Assembly: GCF_009663395.1 (NCBI RefSeq)
Contig: NZ_QKNW01000001.1
Span: 248,001-312,000 of the forward strand
Length of the DNA: 64,000 nt
Reading direction: 5' to 3'
Source of the DNA: Halosegnis longus
GTDB taxonomy: Archaea; Halobacteriota; Halobacteria; Halobacteriales; Haloarculaceae
Part shown: positions 42,339 through 57,890 of the stretch, piece after piece
Numbering within the stretch: position 1 is the stretch's first letter
Layout: each line of letters opens with the position of its first letter
Program-made: the position numbers and the translations under genes
The notes under the pieces: model-generated
What the model was told of the DNA's origin: nothing
Seen by the model: the letters and a program-made list of their open reading frames with translations, nothing else
The model's database searches: none

Positions 42339-42731
42339 ATGGACCCGGAGACGCTGTTGGACCGCGCTCGCGACACGCTCGATGATGCCTACGTCCCCTA
42401 CTCGGAGTATCCGGTCGGGGCCGCACTGGAGACGGCAGACGGGACAGTCTTCGTCGGCTGCAACATCGAGAACGCCAACTACTCGAACGCGCTCCACGCC
42501 GAGGAGGTGGCCGTCGCCGAGGCCATCAAACGGGGCCACACGGAGTTCGCGCAGTTGGCCGTCGTCTCCGCGAGAGAAGACGGCGTCACCCCGTGCGGGA
42601 TGTGTCGCCAGACGCTCGCGGAGTTCGCCGAGGAATCACTCCCTATCTACTGCGGCGAGGGCGAGGAGTACGCCGAGTACACGCTCGGCGAACTGCTCCC
42701 GAACACAATCAACCGCGGAATGTTGGAGTAG
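42339..42731 (+). CDS. cdd: Cytidine deaminase
   Basis: A 130-residue zinc enzyme converting (deoxy)cytidine to (deoxy)uridine. YVPYSEYPVGAALETADG binds substrate, ALHAEEVAVAEAI carries the catalytic Glu next to the zinc ligand, and PCGMCRQTLAEF supplies the two Cys zinc ligands, so this is the short tetrameric type. It lies between the nucleoside importer and uridine phosphorylase, feeding uridine to the latter. Confidence 0.95.
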   Translation: MDPETLLDRARDTLDDAYVPYSEYPVGAALETADGTVFVGCNIENANYSNALHAEEVAVAEAIKRGHTEFAQLAVVSAREDGVTPCGMCRQTLAEFAEESLPIYCGEGEEYAEYTLGELLPNTINRGMLE

Positions 42732-42779
42732 CTCGCGACGAAGGGATGGACCTACGTGGGCGCTCGCCCAGACTCGGGT

Positions 42780-43601
42780 ATGGACGACAGCGAGAACCCA
42801 AACAGCGAGGTTCAGTACCATCTCGGCATCGGTCCCGACGACACGGCCGGCCCGGTGCTCTTGCCGGGTGACCCCGAGCGCGTCCCGAAGATCGCGGAGG
42901 CGTGGGAGAGCGTCGAAGAGACCGGCCACCACCGCGAGTACCGCACCATGACCGGCCGCTACGAGGGTGAACCGCTCACCGTCACCTCGACCGGCATCGG
43001 CTCGCCGGGTGCGGCCATCGCCGTCGAGGAACACGCCAACCTCGGCACGGGGACGTTCATCCGCGTCGGCTCCTGTGGTGCCATCCAGCCGGAGATGTCC
43101 GTCGGCGACCTCGTCATCACGACCGGCGCGGTCCGACAGGAGGGGACCTCGAAGGAGTACGTCCGCGAGGAGTATCCCGCGACCGCCCACCCGGAGGTCA
43201 CCACGGCGCTCGTCGCGGCGTGTGAGGAGCTCGGCTACGACTACCACTGTGGCGTCACCTGCTCGACCGACTCGTTTTACGCCGGCCAGGGTCGCCCCGG
43301 CTTCGGCGGCTTCGAGGCCGCCGAGGCCGACGGGCTCGTCGAGGAACTCCAGAACGCCGGCGTCCTCAACTTCGAGATGGAGGCCGCCGCCCTGCTCACC
43401 ATCGCGAATCTCTACGACCTGCGGGCGGGGGCGGTCTGTACCGTCTACGCGAACCGCGTCACCGGCGAGTTCCGGACCGAGGGCGAACGGCGCGCCGGCG
43501 AGGTCGCCTCCACGGCGGCCGCGATTCTCGCTGCGATGGACCGCGTGAAGGCGGACGCGGGCGCAGACCGCTGGCACGCCGGGCTGACGCTGGACCGGTA
43601 A
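42780..43601 (+). CDS. udp: Uridine phosphorylase (nucleoside phosphorylase I family)
   Basis: A 273-residue enzyme that cleaves uridine with phosphate to uracil and ribose-1-phosphate. LLPGDPERVPKIAEAW binds phosphate, IRVGSCGAIQPEMSVGDLVI is the conserved NP-I core, and GVLNFEMEAAALLTIA the ribose-binding Glu-Met-Glu region, all typical of Udp rather than purine enzymes. GQGRPGFGGFEAA is an odd insertion of polar glycine residues. Start ATG 42780 is preferred over GTG 42756. It ends the nucleoside island. Confidence 0.88.
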   Translation: MDDSENPNSEVQYHLGIGPDDTAGPVLLPGDPERVPKIAEAWESVEETGHHREYRTMTGRYEGEPLTVTSTGIGSPGAAIAVEEHANLGTGTFIRVGSCGAIQPEMSVGDLVITTGAVRQEGTSKEYVREEYPATAHPEVTTALVAACEELGYDYHCGVTCSTDSFYAGQGRPGFGGFEAAEADGLVEELQNAGVLNFEMEAAALLTIANLYDLRAGAVCTVYANRVTGEFRTEGERRAGEVASTAAAILAAMDRVKADAGADRWHAGLTLDR

Positions 43602-43618
43602 GCGACTTCTCTTCTGCC

Positions 43619-43634
43619 GCGTTTCTGTCTTTTA
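43619..43634 (+). terminator. T-rich termination zone after udp
   Basis: CGTTTCTGTCTTTTAA follows the udp stop by 18 bp, in a conspicuously AT-rich spacer. Confidence 0.35.
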
Positions 43635-43640
43635 ATACCA

Positions 43641-43662
43641 GTTCCCTATGTAATTAAGGGAC
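43641..43662 (+). promoter_or_regulatory. Kinase promoter with inverted repeat around TAATTAA
   Basis: GTTCCCT and AGGGAC form a short inverted repeat on either side of GTAATTAAGG. The TATA centre is 27 bp before an ATG-GAT-TGA at 43681, 17 bases in front of the kinase ATG. This may be an operator that covers the promoter. Confidence 0.4.
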
Positions 43663-43697
43663 AATCGCTTGTAGGTTGAAATGGATTGACAACGCAC

Positions 43698-44897
43698 ATG
43701 GAAGATAGCACCACTGACATGTGGTCGCGCCGGTGGGTCGCAGCCATCGGCGTCGGCTTCCTCGGAGCGCTGGCACTCGAGTTGCTCGCGTACCGAGTGG
43801 GCGTGGTCAGTGGCGCTGAGCGAATTCCCCAGACCGGCCAGTTTCTCGTCGGGGTCGCGACCACGGTAGGGGTGGCCGCCGCGTTCATCGTCGCGGACCT
43901 CCGTCTCACCGACCGGCGGCTGTTCGACCGATACGGCGGGCCAATCGTGCGCCGCATCATCGCGGGGGGCGCGCTCTTTTTGACGGTGAACGTGGTGTTT
44001 CTGCTCACCGAACCGGGACTCACCACGGCGGAGCTGTTCGGGTGGCTCCGGTGGGCGACTGTCGTCGGCAGCGGCGCGGGACTCGTCGTCGGGCTGTCGC
44101 GGGCGCGAGCCATCCAGAACGCCGTCGAAGCCGAGCGCAACGCGGTCCGGGCGGACATGCTCGAATCGCAGCGAGACGTGCTCACTTACCTGAACAGTCT
44201 CCTCAGACACGAGGTGCTCAACGGGACGAACGTCATCACCGGCTACGCGAAGCTGCTCGAGGAAGTCGAAGACCCGGACAGTCAAGAACACGAGCACGCG
44301 ACCGTCATCAGGCAACACAGCGAGGACGTGGCCGGCGTCATCCAGAACATCAAGGCGTTTCTCACGGTGTTACAGGGCGAGACGACGACCGGCCGGTACG
44401 ACGTCGCCGCGGCGATTCCGGAGCTGCTCGACCGGGCGCGGGAGCTGGACGAGACGACACGCGTCGAGTACGACGGGCCACAGCAGGCGGTCGTCCGGAC
44501 GACCGAGGTAATCGACCGCGCGCTGTGGAACCTCGTCTCGAACGCCGTCGAACACACCCCCGCCGGCACCACCGTCCGGGTGTGCGTGGACTACACCGAC
44601 GCCGAGTGTCGTATCGCAGTCGTCGACGACGGCGACGGCATCGACCCAGAGACGAGAGCGACGCTGTTCGAGCGCCCGGAGTCGAATCTCAGCCGCGGCG
44701 GCTTCGGCCTGTATCTCACCAAACAGCTCATCGAGGCGTTCGACGGCACGATTGCCGTCGAGACGGACGATTCGGGGACGACGGCGACCGTGACGCTGCC
44801 GGTTCCAGACGAGACGGACGGGAGCGTCGACCCCGGCACGCAGCCGGGAACCGATCAAGAGACGGAGTCGGGTCGGTCGACGGCGACCGTCGAGTAA
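43698..44897 (+). CDS. Membrane-bound histidine kinase
   Basis: A 399-residue sensor. Four hydrophobic spans (about 15-35, 45-65, 80-100, 108-128) precede a HisKA region with LLRHEVLNGTNVITGYA (His171), then HATPase_c with LVSNAVEHTPAG (N-box), DDGDGIDPE (G1) and SRGGFGLYLTKQLIEAF (G2). There is no obvious ligand domain outside the membrane, so the signal is probably sensed by the spans. A response regulator gene is not adjacent. The start is ATG 43698; TTG 43686 would add four residues. Confidence 0.87.
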   Translation: MEDSTTDMWSRRWVAAIGVGFLGALALELLAYRVGVVSGAERIPQTGQFLVGVATTVGVAAAFIVADLRLTDRRLFDRYGGPIVRRIIAGGALFLTVNVVFLLTEPGLTTAELFGWLRWATVVGSGAGLVVGLSRARAIQNAVEAERNAVRADMLESQRDVLTYLNSLLRHEVLNGTNVITGYAKLLEEVEDPDSQEHEHATVIRQHSEDVAGVIQNIKAFLTVLQGETTTGRYDVAAAIPELLDRARELDETTRVEYDGPQQAVVRTTEVIDRALWNLVSNAVEHTPAGTTVRVCVDYTDAECRIAVVDDGDGIDPETRATLFERPESNLSRGGFGLYLTKQLIEAFDGTIAVETDDSGTTATVTLPVPDETDGSVDPGTQPGTDQETESGRSTATVE

Positions 44898-44913
44898 GAA
44901 GTCGCGACCGGCG

Positions 44914-46086
44914 TTACATGTCGGGGAACGCGCGCGCGGCGGCCCCGAGTCCGGCAACGTCGTTGATCCAGCGAGCGGCGACGGTCTTCTTCAGGAGTTC
45001 GGCCGGCAGGCCGCCGAACGTCTCGACGACCTCGTTGACGCCCACGACGTTGTGGGCGACGGCGTCGTCACCGACTGAGATGAGCGTCCCCTTGTCCTCG
45101 TGTTGCCAGGTTTCGAGCGGCTGGCCGCGGGCGGTGCGCGCGAGGTTCAGACCGGCGACCTCTGCGGCCTGCCACGCCGCCTGTGCGGTCGGCGGGGCCG
45201 GATTCTCCTCGCCCGGCTGGTCGATGAGCGCGGCGTCGCCGATGGCGAAGACGCGCTCGTCGCTCGTCGTGAAGTCGTGTTCGGAGTTGATGCGGTGGCT
45301 GCGCTCGTCCTGCTCCACGTCGACGGTCTGGGCGGCGTCCTGGCCGGTGATACCGCCGGTCCACAGGAGCACGTCGTAGTCGAGTTCGGTGTCGTCGCCG
45401 ACGTAGACGGTCTCGTCGTCGACCTCGCCGATGAACTCGCCGGTGAGGATGTCGATGTCGGCGGCCTCAAGCAGCTTCGTCAGCTTCGCCTGCACGACCG
45501 GGTCGTTGTTCGGGAAGACGTTGTCCAGCCCCTCGACGAGCGAGATTTCGATGGGGGCGCGGTGGCGGTCGCGGAACTGTGCGATTTCGCCGGCCGACTG
45601 AATTCCCGACAGGCCGGCCCCGCCGACGACGACGTGTGCCGGGTCGTCGGTCGTGGCCTCGGCGGCGGCGTCTTTGACGGCGTCGTGGATTTCGAGGGCG
45701 TCGTCCAGACTCTTCAGGGTGAGCGAGTGCTCGCGCAGCCCGTCGATGCCGAAGAAGGCGGTCTGGGAGCCGAAGGCGACGAGCACGTAGTCGTAATCGA
45801 CCGTCGAGCCGTCGGCGAGTTCGATGGTTCGCTCGTCGGTGTCGAGCGCGTCGACGCGCTCGTTGATGAACCGCGTCGAGGGAGCCTTCAGCGACTCGCA
45901 GTCGAAGGTGATCTTGTCGCGCACCGACGGGTCGCGGATGACGCGGTGAGACTCGTGGAGAACGAGGTGGTGGTCGACGTCAGAGATCCAGGTGAGGTCG
46001 GCCTCACCGTCGAGTTCCGCTTCGAGTCGTTTCACGGCACCAGTGCCGGCGTAACCAGAACCGAGTACGACGATATCGTCGGTCAT
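44914..46086 (-). CDS. NAD(P)/FAD-dependent oxidoreductase (NDH-2-like)
   Basis: A 390-residue flavoprotein. IVVLGSGYAGTGAVKRLE binds FAD, a second Rossmann motif VVVGGAGLSGIQSAGEIAQF binds NAD(P), and RVFAIGDAALIDQPGEENPA is the C-terminal FAD ribityl contact. The pattern fits type II NADH dehydrogenase, or a sulfide:quinone reductase relative lacking the redox Cys pair. Membrane association would be peripheral. GATACAAAGT (46108-46117, minus ACTTTGTATC) is 27 bp before the ATG. The same-strand regulator immediately upstream could control it. Confidence 0.85.
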   Translation of the reverse strand: MTDDIVVLGSGYAGTGAVKRLEAELDGEADLTWISDVDHHLVLHESHRVIRDPSVRDKITFDCESLKAPSTRFINERVDALDTDERTIELADGSTVDYDYVLVAFGSQTAFFGIDGLREHSLTLKSLDDALEIHDAVKDAAAEATTDDPAHVVVGGAGLSGIQSAGEIAQFRDRHRAPIEISLVEGLDNVFPNNDPVVQAKLTKLLEAADIDILTGEFIGEVDDETVYVGDDTELDYDVLLWTGGITGQDAAQTVDVEQDERSHRINSEHDFTTSDERVFAIGDAALIDQPGEENPAPPTAQAAWQAAEVAGLNLARTARGQPLETWQHEDKGTLISVGDDAVAHNVVGVNEVVETFGGLPAELLKKTVAARWINDVAGLGAAARAFPDM

Positions 46087-46133
46087 ATCACCGATAGGTG
46101 GCCATCAGATACAAAGTCTGCGGAATACGGCGA

Positions 46134-46673
46134 CTATTTCACCGGCGTCTCGCCGTCTGCGGGCGCGCGCATCTCGTCGATGGTGAGGATGAGACTGTTG
46201 TTCGTGTCGTCTTTCCCGTCGAGCGTGCCGTCGATGCGGAGCTTCGAGAGCGGCGTCGGACCGACGACGATGGAGTCGCCCTCGTGGAAGTCGCTGATGG
46301 AGCCTTGCATCCGAATCTCGGCGCGACACAGCTCGGGGTGGTGGACGCTCGTCAGGTCAATCTCCTGAACGTTCGCCCCCTCGATGGCCTTGCCGTTGTG
46401 CTGGAACGGCACGTCGGCGGCCTGGTCCATCTCCTGGAGTTCGAGCGCGTCGAACGCGGTGCCAGTCGGCTTGTAGCCACCCTTCGGGCCGGGGACACCC
46501 TCGACCAGCTGGAGCGCCTTCAGACTCTGCATCTGGTTGCGAATCGTCCCGGGGTTCCGGTCGACCTCCTCGGCGATCGCTTCGCCCTTTACCGCGCTCT
46601 CGGTCTCGCGGTGGAGGTTGATGAGCGCCTCCAGAATCTTCTTCTGGGAGGGCGTGAGTTCGATTGATGACAT
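46134..46673 (-). CDS. Winged-helix transcriptional regulator (Rrf2-like), haloarchaeal
   Basis: A 179-residue protein. Residues 1-75 are a winged helix (PSQKKILEALINLHRETES, DRNPGTIRNQMQSLKALQLV) ending in VPGPKGGYKPTGTAFDAL, a Gly-rich wing as in Rrf2. No conserved Cys triad for an Fe-S cluster is present. The C-terminal 100 residues (DLTSVHHPELCRAEIRMQG, GDSIVVGPTPLSKLRIDGTL) look like a beta sandwich with an unknown effector. It sits 47 bp upstream of the NDH-2-like gene. A TATA-like GGCTTTATGC lies 29 bp before ATG 46673. Confidence 0.65.
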   Translation of the reverse strand: MSSIELTPSQKKILEALINLHRETESAVKGEAIAEEVDRNPGTIRNQMQSLKALQLVEGVPGPKGGYKPTGTAFDALELQEMDQAADVPFQHNGKAIEGANVQEIDLTSVHHPELCRAEIRMQGSISDFHEGDSIVVGPTPLSKLRIDGTLDGKDDTNNSLILTIDEMRAPADGETPVK

Positions 46674-46779
46674 TGCGTTCGGCTTGGGTAAGGCTCGGCA
46701 TAAAGCCGGCGGTGGGCGGGTGGGGCGGCGTCGAGCGGGGACCGGCACGCACTTGGTTGCCGCGGACGGCTCGGGGAGT

Positions 46780-47700
46780 ATGAAGGGACAACGCGTACTC
46801 GTGACCGGCGGCGCGGGCTTCATCGGCTCGAACCTCGCGAACCACCTCGCCGACGAGAACGACGTTACCGCGGTCGACGACCTGTATCTCGGGACGCCCG
46901 ACAACCTCGACGACGGCGTGGAGTTCCACGACGCCTCGGTGCTCGACGACGACCTTCCGGCCGACGTGGACGTGCTGTTTCACCTCGCCGCGCTCTCCTC
47001 GCGCCCGATGCACGAGGAGGACCCCGCTCGCGGCGCGCGCGTCAACGTCGAGGGGTTCATCAACACGGTCGAGCAGGTGCGCGACCACGGCTGTGAGACG
47101 GTCGTCTACGCCTCCACCTCCTCCATCTACGGCGACCAGACGGAGCCGTCACACGAGTCGATGGACGTGGAAGCCCGCACCGGCTACGAGGCCTCGAAGC
47201 TCGCACGCGAACGCTACGGCGAGTACTACTCCAACTTCCACGACATGAGCATGGCCGGGATGCGCTTTTTCGCGGTCTACGAGGGCTTTTCCGGCGCGGA
47301 AGAGCACAAAGGCGAGTTCGCGAACCTCATCACGCAGTTCGCCCACCGGCTCGCAAACGGGGAGCGCCCGGACATCTGGGGCGACGGCACCCAGACCCGC
47401 GATTTCACCCACGTCGACGACATCGCGCGCGGACTCGAACTCGCGGCCGACCACGAACTCGACGGCGTCTACAACCTCGGCACCGGGCAGTCGTACTCGC
47501 TGAACGAGCTGGTCGACCGGCTCAACGACGTGCTCGGCACCGACATCGAGCCGATTCACTCCGAGAACACCATGACGAACTACGTCCACGACACGCTCGC
47601 GGACGTGTCGAAGATGAAGGAGGCCACCGGCTGGGAGCCACAGATCGACTTCGAGGAGGGGCTTCGCCGCGTCTGCGCGCCGTATCTCGACGACGAATAG
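46780..47700 (+). CDS. NAD-dependent epimerase/dehydratase (SDR-extended)
   Basis: A 306-residue enzyme that modifies nucleotide-activated sugars. RVLVTGGAGFIGSNLANHL is the NAD-binding start, VLFHLAALSSRP follows, YASTSSIYGD contains the catalytic Ser, and GYEASKLARERY the Tyr-x3-Lys pair. It resembles UDP-glucose 4-epimerase or dTDP-glucose dehydratase groups; which sugar is not clear. Surface glycan synthesis is likely. The longer frame from 46537 is a shadow of the divergent regulator gene. ATG 46780 fits the family start. Confidence 0.87.
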   Translation: MKGQRVLVTGGAGFIGSNLANHLADENDVTAVDDLYLGTPDNLDDGVEFHDASVLDDDLPADVDVLFHLAALSSRPMHEEDPARGARVNVEGFINTVEQVRDHGCETVVYASTSSIYGDQTEPSHESMDVEARTGYEASKLARERYGEYYSNFHDMSMAGMRFFAVYEGFSGAEEHKGEFANLITQFAHRLANGERPDIWGDGTQTRDFTHVDDIARGLELAADHELDGVYNLGTGQSYSLNELVDRLNDVLGTDIEPIHSENTMTNYVHDTLADVSKMKEATGWEPQIDFEEGLRRVCAPYLDDE

Positions 47701-47735
47701 CCACGACTTTTCTCACTCGCCCGTCGAGTCGGGGT

Positions 47736-48623
47736 ATGAACGTCCGTATCATCGGTGTGCCGATGGACCTGGGAGCCGACCGCCGTGGCGTCGACATGGG
47801 ACCGTCGGCGATTCGCTACGCCGGTCTCTCGGATGCGCTCGCCGACGCCGGCCACGAGTGCGTCGAACTCGGCGACGTGAGCGTCCCCCGGCCGGAGAAT
47901 CTCGACGCCCCGAGCGGTCGGGCGAAGTATCTCGCCGAGACGGAGACGGTGTGTCTCGGCCTCGCCACGCAGGTCGAGGCGACCATCGACGCCGGCGGGT
48001 TCCCGCTCGTGCTCGGGGGCGACCACTCGATTGCCATCGGCACCGCTGGTGGCGCGGCGACACAGGGCGACACCGGCGTCGTCTGGTTCGACGCCCACGG
48101 CGATTTCAACACGCCCGACACGACACCCTCGGGCAACGTCCACGGGATGTCGGTCGCGGCTCTTCTCGGTCGGGGCGAGTTCGCCGACAGCGACTGGGCA
48201 CACGCGCCGAACATCGACCCGTCGAACGTCGCGATGGTCGGGATTCGCTCGCTGGACGACGCCGAGCGCGCGGCGCTGCGCGACAGCGAGGTGACGGTGT
48301 TCACCATGTCGGATATCGACGAGCGCGGACTGCCGGTCGTGACGGAGGAAGCACTCGCCGTCGCCGGACAGGCGGACGGGATGCATATCTCGCTCGACAT
48401 GGACTTCCTCGCGCCCGCGGAGGCACCGGGCGTCGGGACGCCCGTCCGGGGCGGTGTCACCTACCGCGAGGCCCACGCCGCGATGGAGGCCGTCGCCGAC
48501 CGACTCGACAGCGTGCGCTCGATGGAGGTCGTCGAGGTGAACCCGATTTTGGATTCACACAACAAGACGGCGGAGCTGGCCGTCGAACTCATCGCCTCGG
48601 CGCTTGGCAAACGGATTCTCTAA
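47736..48623 (+). CDS. rocF: Arginase
   Basis: A 295-residue binuclear Mn2+ ureohydrolase splitting arginine into ornithine and urea. GGDHSIAIGTAGG, VVWFDAHGDFNTP, SGNVHGMSVAALLG and SLDMDFLAP contain the metal ligands and the arginase-type Asn/Ser arrangement in the substrate site. Agmatinases usually lack SGNxHGM. ACTTTTCT (47706-47713) is 27 bp before the ATG. It ends by overlapping the convergent HMA gene by four bases. Confidence 0.88.
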   Translation: MNVRIIGVPMDLGADRRGVDMGPSAIRYAGLSDALADAGHECVELGDVSVPRPENLDAPSGRAKYLAETETVCLGLATQVEATIDAGGFPLVLGGDHSIAIGTAGGAATQGDTGVVWFDAHGDFNTPDTTPSGNVHGMSVAALLGRGEFADSDWAHAPNIDPSNVAMVGIRSLDDAERAALRDSEVTVFTMSDIDERGLPVVTEEALAVAGQADGMHISLDMDFLAPAEAPGVGTPVRGGVTYREAHAAMEAVADRLDSVRSMEVVEVNPILDSHNKTAELAVELIASALGKRIL

Positions 48624-48814
48624 GCCGGCTCGTAGCCCGCGTCCGCAATCGCCGTTCGGACGGCAGCGAGGTCCGGGTCGCCCTCGATTTCGAGCGTCTC
48701 CGTGGTCTCGTCTGCGCGTGCACTAGCCACGCCCTCGACTGCCGTGACGGCGTCCTCGACCGTCTGCTCGCAGTGGTCACAGCTCATCCCGTCGACGGTG
48801 AGTGTCTTCGTCAT
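48620..48814 (-). CDS. Heavy-metal-associated (HMA) copper chaperone-like protein
   Basis: A 64-residue ferredoxin-fold protein with the metal site GMSCDHCEQTVEDAV (M-x-C-x2-C). Copper chaperones of this size (CopZ) hand Cu(I) to P-type ATPases. No copper ATPase is in this window. A paired link to the AsnC-TRASH regulator at 18.4 kb is plausible because of metal type, but the genes are 30 kb apart. It overlaps the arginase stop by four bases. Confidence 0.88.
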   Translation of the reverse strand: MTKTLTVDGMSCDHCEQTVEDAVTAVEGVASARADETTETLEIEGDPDLAAVRTAIADAGYEPA

Positions 48815-48886
48815 GAGCGAGCGTAGTCGGTCGCGAGGCTTGAATCTGCGCCCAACAGTTTTGCCGGTCGCACCCTCAGAGGTGGT

Positions 48887-49168
48887 ATGCTCTCACTCGG
48901 GCGACGCGAACTGGTGGTGGGTGTGGTCGGCGTGTTCGCGCTCCCGCCCGTCGCCCTGCTCGCGGCGTCGGCACTCAACGTCTCCTTGTCCGGCGGCGTG
49001 GTGGCCGCCATCATCGGCGCGCCGCTGTTCGTCATCGCTGCCGGGCTCGCGTATCTCGCTAGAGAAGTCGCCTCGCAGGCTGACGAACCCGCACTCGTCG
49101 ACGAGCAGCTCGGTGACGCCCTCGACATGACGAGCGAGGAGTACCGAGAGCTGACCGAAGAGAAGTAG
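48887..49168 (+). CDS. Small two-span membrane protein
   Basis: A 93-residue protein with two hydrophobic segments (about 10-30 and 35-60) and a charged C-terminal tail containing DALDMTSEEYRELTEEK. Unrecognised. AGTTTTGCC (about 48857-48865) lies 27 bp before the ATG, so it is expressed on its own. Its stop is adjacent to the gyrA stop with no gap. Confidence 0.55.
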   Translation: MLSLGRRELVVGVVGVFALPPVALLAASALNVSLSGGVVAAIIGAPLFVIAAGLAYLAREVASQADEPALVDEQLGDALDMTSEEYRELTEEK

Positions 49169-56121
<6,953 letters not shown>

Positions 56122-56122
56122 C

Positions 56123-57226
56123 ATGAGCGAAGTTGACCCAGATATCCAAGACGAGAAGGCGCGGAAACGACTGATAGAGCTCGCCGAGAAGTTCTACGAC
56201 CAGTTCGAGGGCGGCGACGTCCCCTCGATGGAGATTCCGACCCGGACGAAGACGAACATCGTCTTCGACGAGGAGTCGGGCGTGTGGGTGCTCGGTGACC
56301 GCACCTCCACCCGCTCCGCGAACTCGGTTCGGGGCGCGAAGAAGCTGCTCAAGTCCATCTACACGACGGAGTTCCTCGAGCGGCAGTTGGAGGAGAATCG
56401 CTCCTCGACGCTGCGTGAACTCTACTATCTGAGCGAGTCGTGGGACAACGAACACGCGCAGTTCGACAACCAAGACGAGTCGAACCAGCTCATCGAGGAC
56501 CTCGAACTCGTCTCGGGCGTGACCCGCGAGGATTTCCACATGCGTCCGGAGGAGTCGGGCGCGAAGGTGATGGGGCCGCTCCACATCCGCGAGCAGACCA
56601 ATCGCGGCGACCGCGACATCCACTGTCAGGACGACGTGGGACAGGGCGGCTACCAGATTCCGAACAACCCCGACACCATCGAGTTCCTCGGCTGCGACGC
56701 GGAGTTCATCCTCTGTGTCGAGACGGGTGGCATGCGCGACCGCCTCGTCGAGAACGGCTTCGACGACGACTACGACTGTCTGGTCGTCCACCTCGGCGGC
56801 CAGCCGGCCCGGGCGACCCGCCGGCTGACCAAGCGCCTCCACGACGAACTCGACCTGCCGGTGGCGGTGTTCACTGACGGCGACCCGTGGTCGTACCGCA
56901 TCTACGGCTCCGTCGCCTACGGCTCCATCAAGTCGGCCCACCTCTCGGAGTATCTCGCCACCCCCGAGGCACAGTTCGTCGGCATCCGCCCGCAGGACAT
57001 CACGGAGTACGACCTGCCGTCTGACCCGCTCGCGGATTCGGATACGAACGCCCTCGAATCCGAACTGGAGGACCCGCGCTTCCAGACGGACTTTTGGGAG
57101 GAGCAGATTCAACACCAACTCGACATCGGGAAGAAGTCCGAACAGCAGGCGCTCGCAGCGCGTGGCTTGGACTTCGTGACCGACGAGTATCTGCCCACGC
57201 GACTGGACGAGATGGGAATCCTGTAA
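56123..57226 (+). CDS. top6A: DNA topoisomerase VI subunit A (Spo11 homologue)
   Basis: A 367-residue DNA-cleaving subunit. [13 protein letters not shown] carries the catalytic tyrosine (Tyr102 by alignment with Spo11). The Toprim domain includes [15 protein letters not shown] and [14 protein letters not shown] with metal-binding acids. It makes double-strand breaks with 5' links and reseals them. Its start is one base after the top6B stop, so the subunits are co-translated. A T-run at 57235-57243 follows the stop. Confidence 0.96.
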   Translation: MSEVDPDIQDEKARKRLIELAEKFYDQFEGGDVPSMEIPTRTKTNIVFDEESGVWVLGDRTSTRSANSVRGAKKLLKSIYTTEFLERQLEENRSSTLRELYYLSESWDNEHAQFDNQDESNQLIEDLELVSGVTREDFHMRPEESGAKVMGPLHIREQTNRGDRDIHCQDDVGQGGYQIPNNPDTIEFLGCDAEFILCVETGGMRDRLVENGFDDDYDCLVVHLGGQPARATRRLTKRLHDELDLPVAVFTDGDPWSYRIYGSVAYGSIKSAHLSEYLATPEAQFVGIRPQDITEYDLPSDPLADSDTNALESELEDPRFQTDFWEEQIQHQLDIGKKSEQQALAARGLDFVTDEYLPTRLDEMGIL

Positions 57227-57234
57227 CGGGGGTT

Positions 57235-57243
57235 CTTGTTTTT
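57235..57243 (+). terminator. T-run after top6A
   Basis: CTTGTTTTT follows the top6A stop by eight bases, the likely end of the top6B-top6A transcript. Confidence 0.4.
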
Positions 57244-57606
57244 CATGTTTGGTATGGATTTGACACCACTGCGCTGTCTCGGCTGACTCCGACAGCACCG
57301 CTCTGATTGCTGGAGACCGCGCTGTTCACGCTGACTTCGATAGCACCGTGACCGTTCTCGTTGCTTGGCCTCGGGACCAGCACCGCGACCGCGCCAACCC
57401 TCCCCCGGACCGCACACGCGCCACGGGCGCGGTACGGTAGGCCACCGCCACCGTTGCTTGTGCGGTCGGCGTGAGCCGGCACGCCTTGTGCGCGCCGTCG
57501 TCGCGAGGGATGAGTGAGCACCGCGAACGAATCGGTTGGGGAGGCTCGTGGACGGTGCTGTCGGGGGGACTGAAATGGGCGGGTGTGTCGCGCGCGTTTG
57601 GTCGGT

Positions 57607-57658
57607 TTCCGTGACCACTATCGGGAGCGAACGCAGTGAGCGACCGATATGTCACGGA
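57607..57658. repeat. Long imperfect hairpin with GAGCGAACGCAGTGAGCG loop
   Basis: Arms TCCGTGAC plus TATCGG and CCGATA plus GTCACGGA pair over 14 bp with a small internal bulge. The loop is a GAGCGAACGCAGTGAGCG element that also appears in variant form near both tRNA genes. Confidence 0.6.
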
Positions 57659-57663
57659 GACAG

Positions 57664-57709
57664 CGGGAGAGCGACGCTCTCCCGGGCAGCCGGCGGTGCA
57701 ACCGCCGGC
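57664..57709. repeat. Two adjacent perfect triloop hairpins
   Basis: CGGGAGAGC-GAC-GCTCTCCCG (57664-57684) and GCCGGCGGT-GCA-ACCGCCGGC (57689-57709): nine-base stems, three-base loops, four bases apart. Same geometry as the hairpins at 25189 and 29891. Confidence 0.7.
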
Positions 57710-57890
57710 ACGACCGCGACACGCCCGGGGCTTTCAGACTGTTCGAGTCGCCGACGTAGCCAAATTCACTGAGCGACACGGCCGGAGCTTTCGGGCTGAC
57801 AGTACTGGGGGAGCAGTCAGATGCATCGAAAGCAGAACCAAGCGAGACAATCCCGTAGTTTTTCAGCCGCACACACCGAACGACGGGCGA

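Larger units (their letters stand above)
57227..57890. repeat. 664-bp gene-free spacer rich in hairpins
   Basis: I find no believable gene. Contents: an imperfect repeat (GCTGACTCCGACAGCACCG at about 57282 and GCTGACTTCGATAGCACCG at about 57330), a CGCGCC-ACG-GGCGCG triloop hairpin (57417-57431), then three stacked palindromes from 57607 to 57709. The last 60 bp carry the promoter of the ATP-grasp gene. No RNase P or SRP RNA signature is visible. Short frames across it are Arg/Pro-rich and unlikely to be real. Confidence 0.6.

Noticed and set aside
57243-57521. 92-residue minus-strand ORF in the same spacer
   Set aside because: Composition (Gly/Arg/Ser repeats) and lack of promoter or homology argue against a real gene.
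57227-57606. Possible structured RNA (RNase P or SRP) in the post-top6A spacer
   Set aside because: No conserved RNase P core or SRP tetraloop domain could be found; low-complexity repeats explain the sequence better.
57636-57890. Long upstream extension of the ATP-grasp gene
   Set aside because: It would begin inside the hairpin cluster and translate palindromes; the family start and a promoter box fit ATG 57891.
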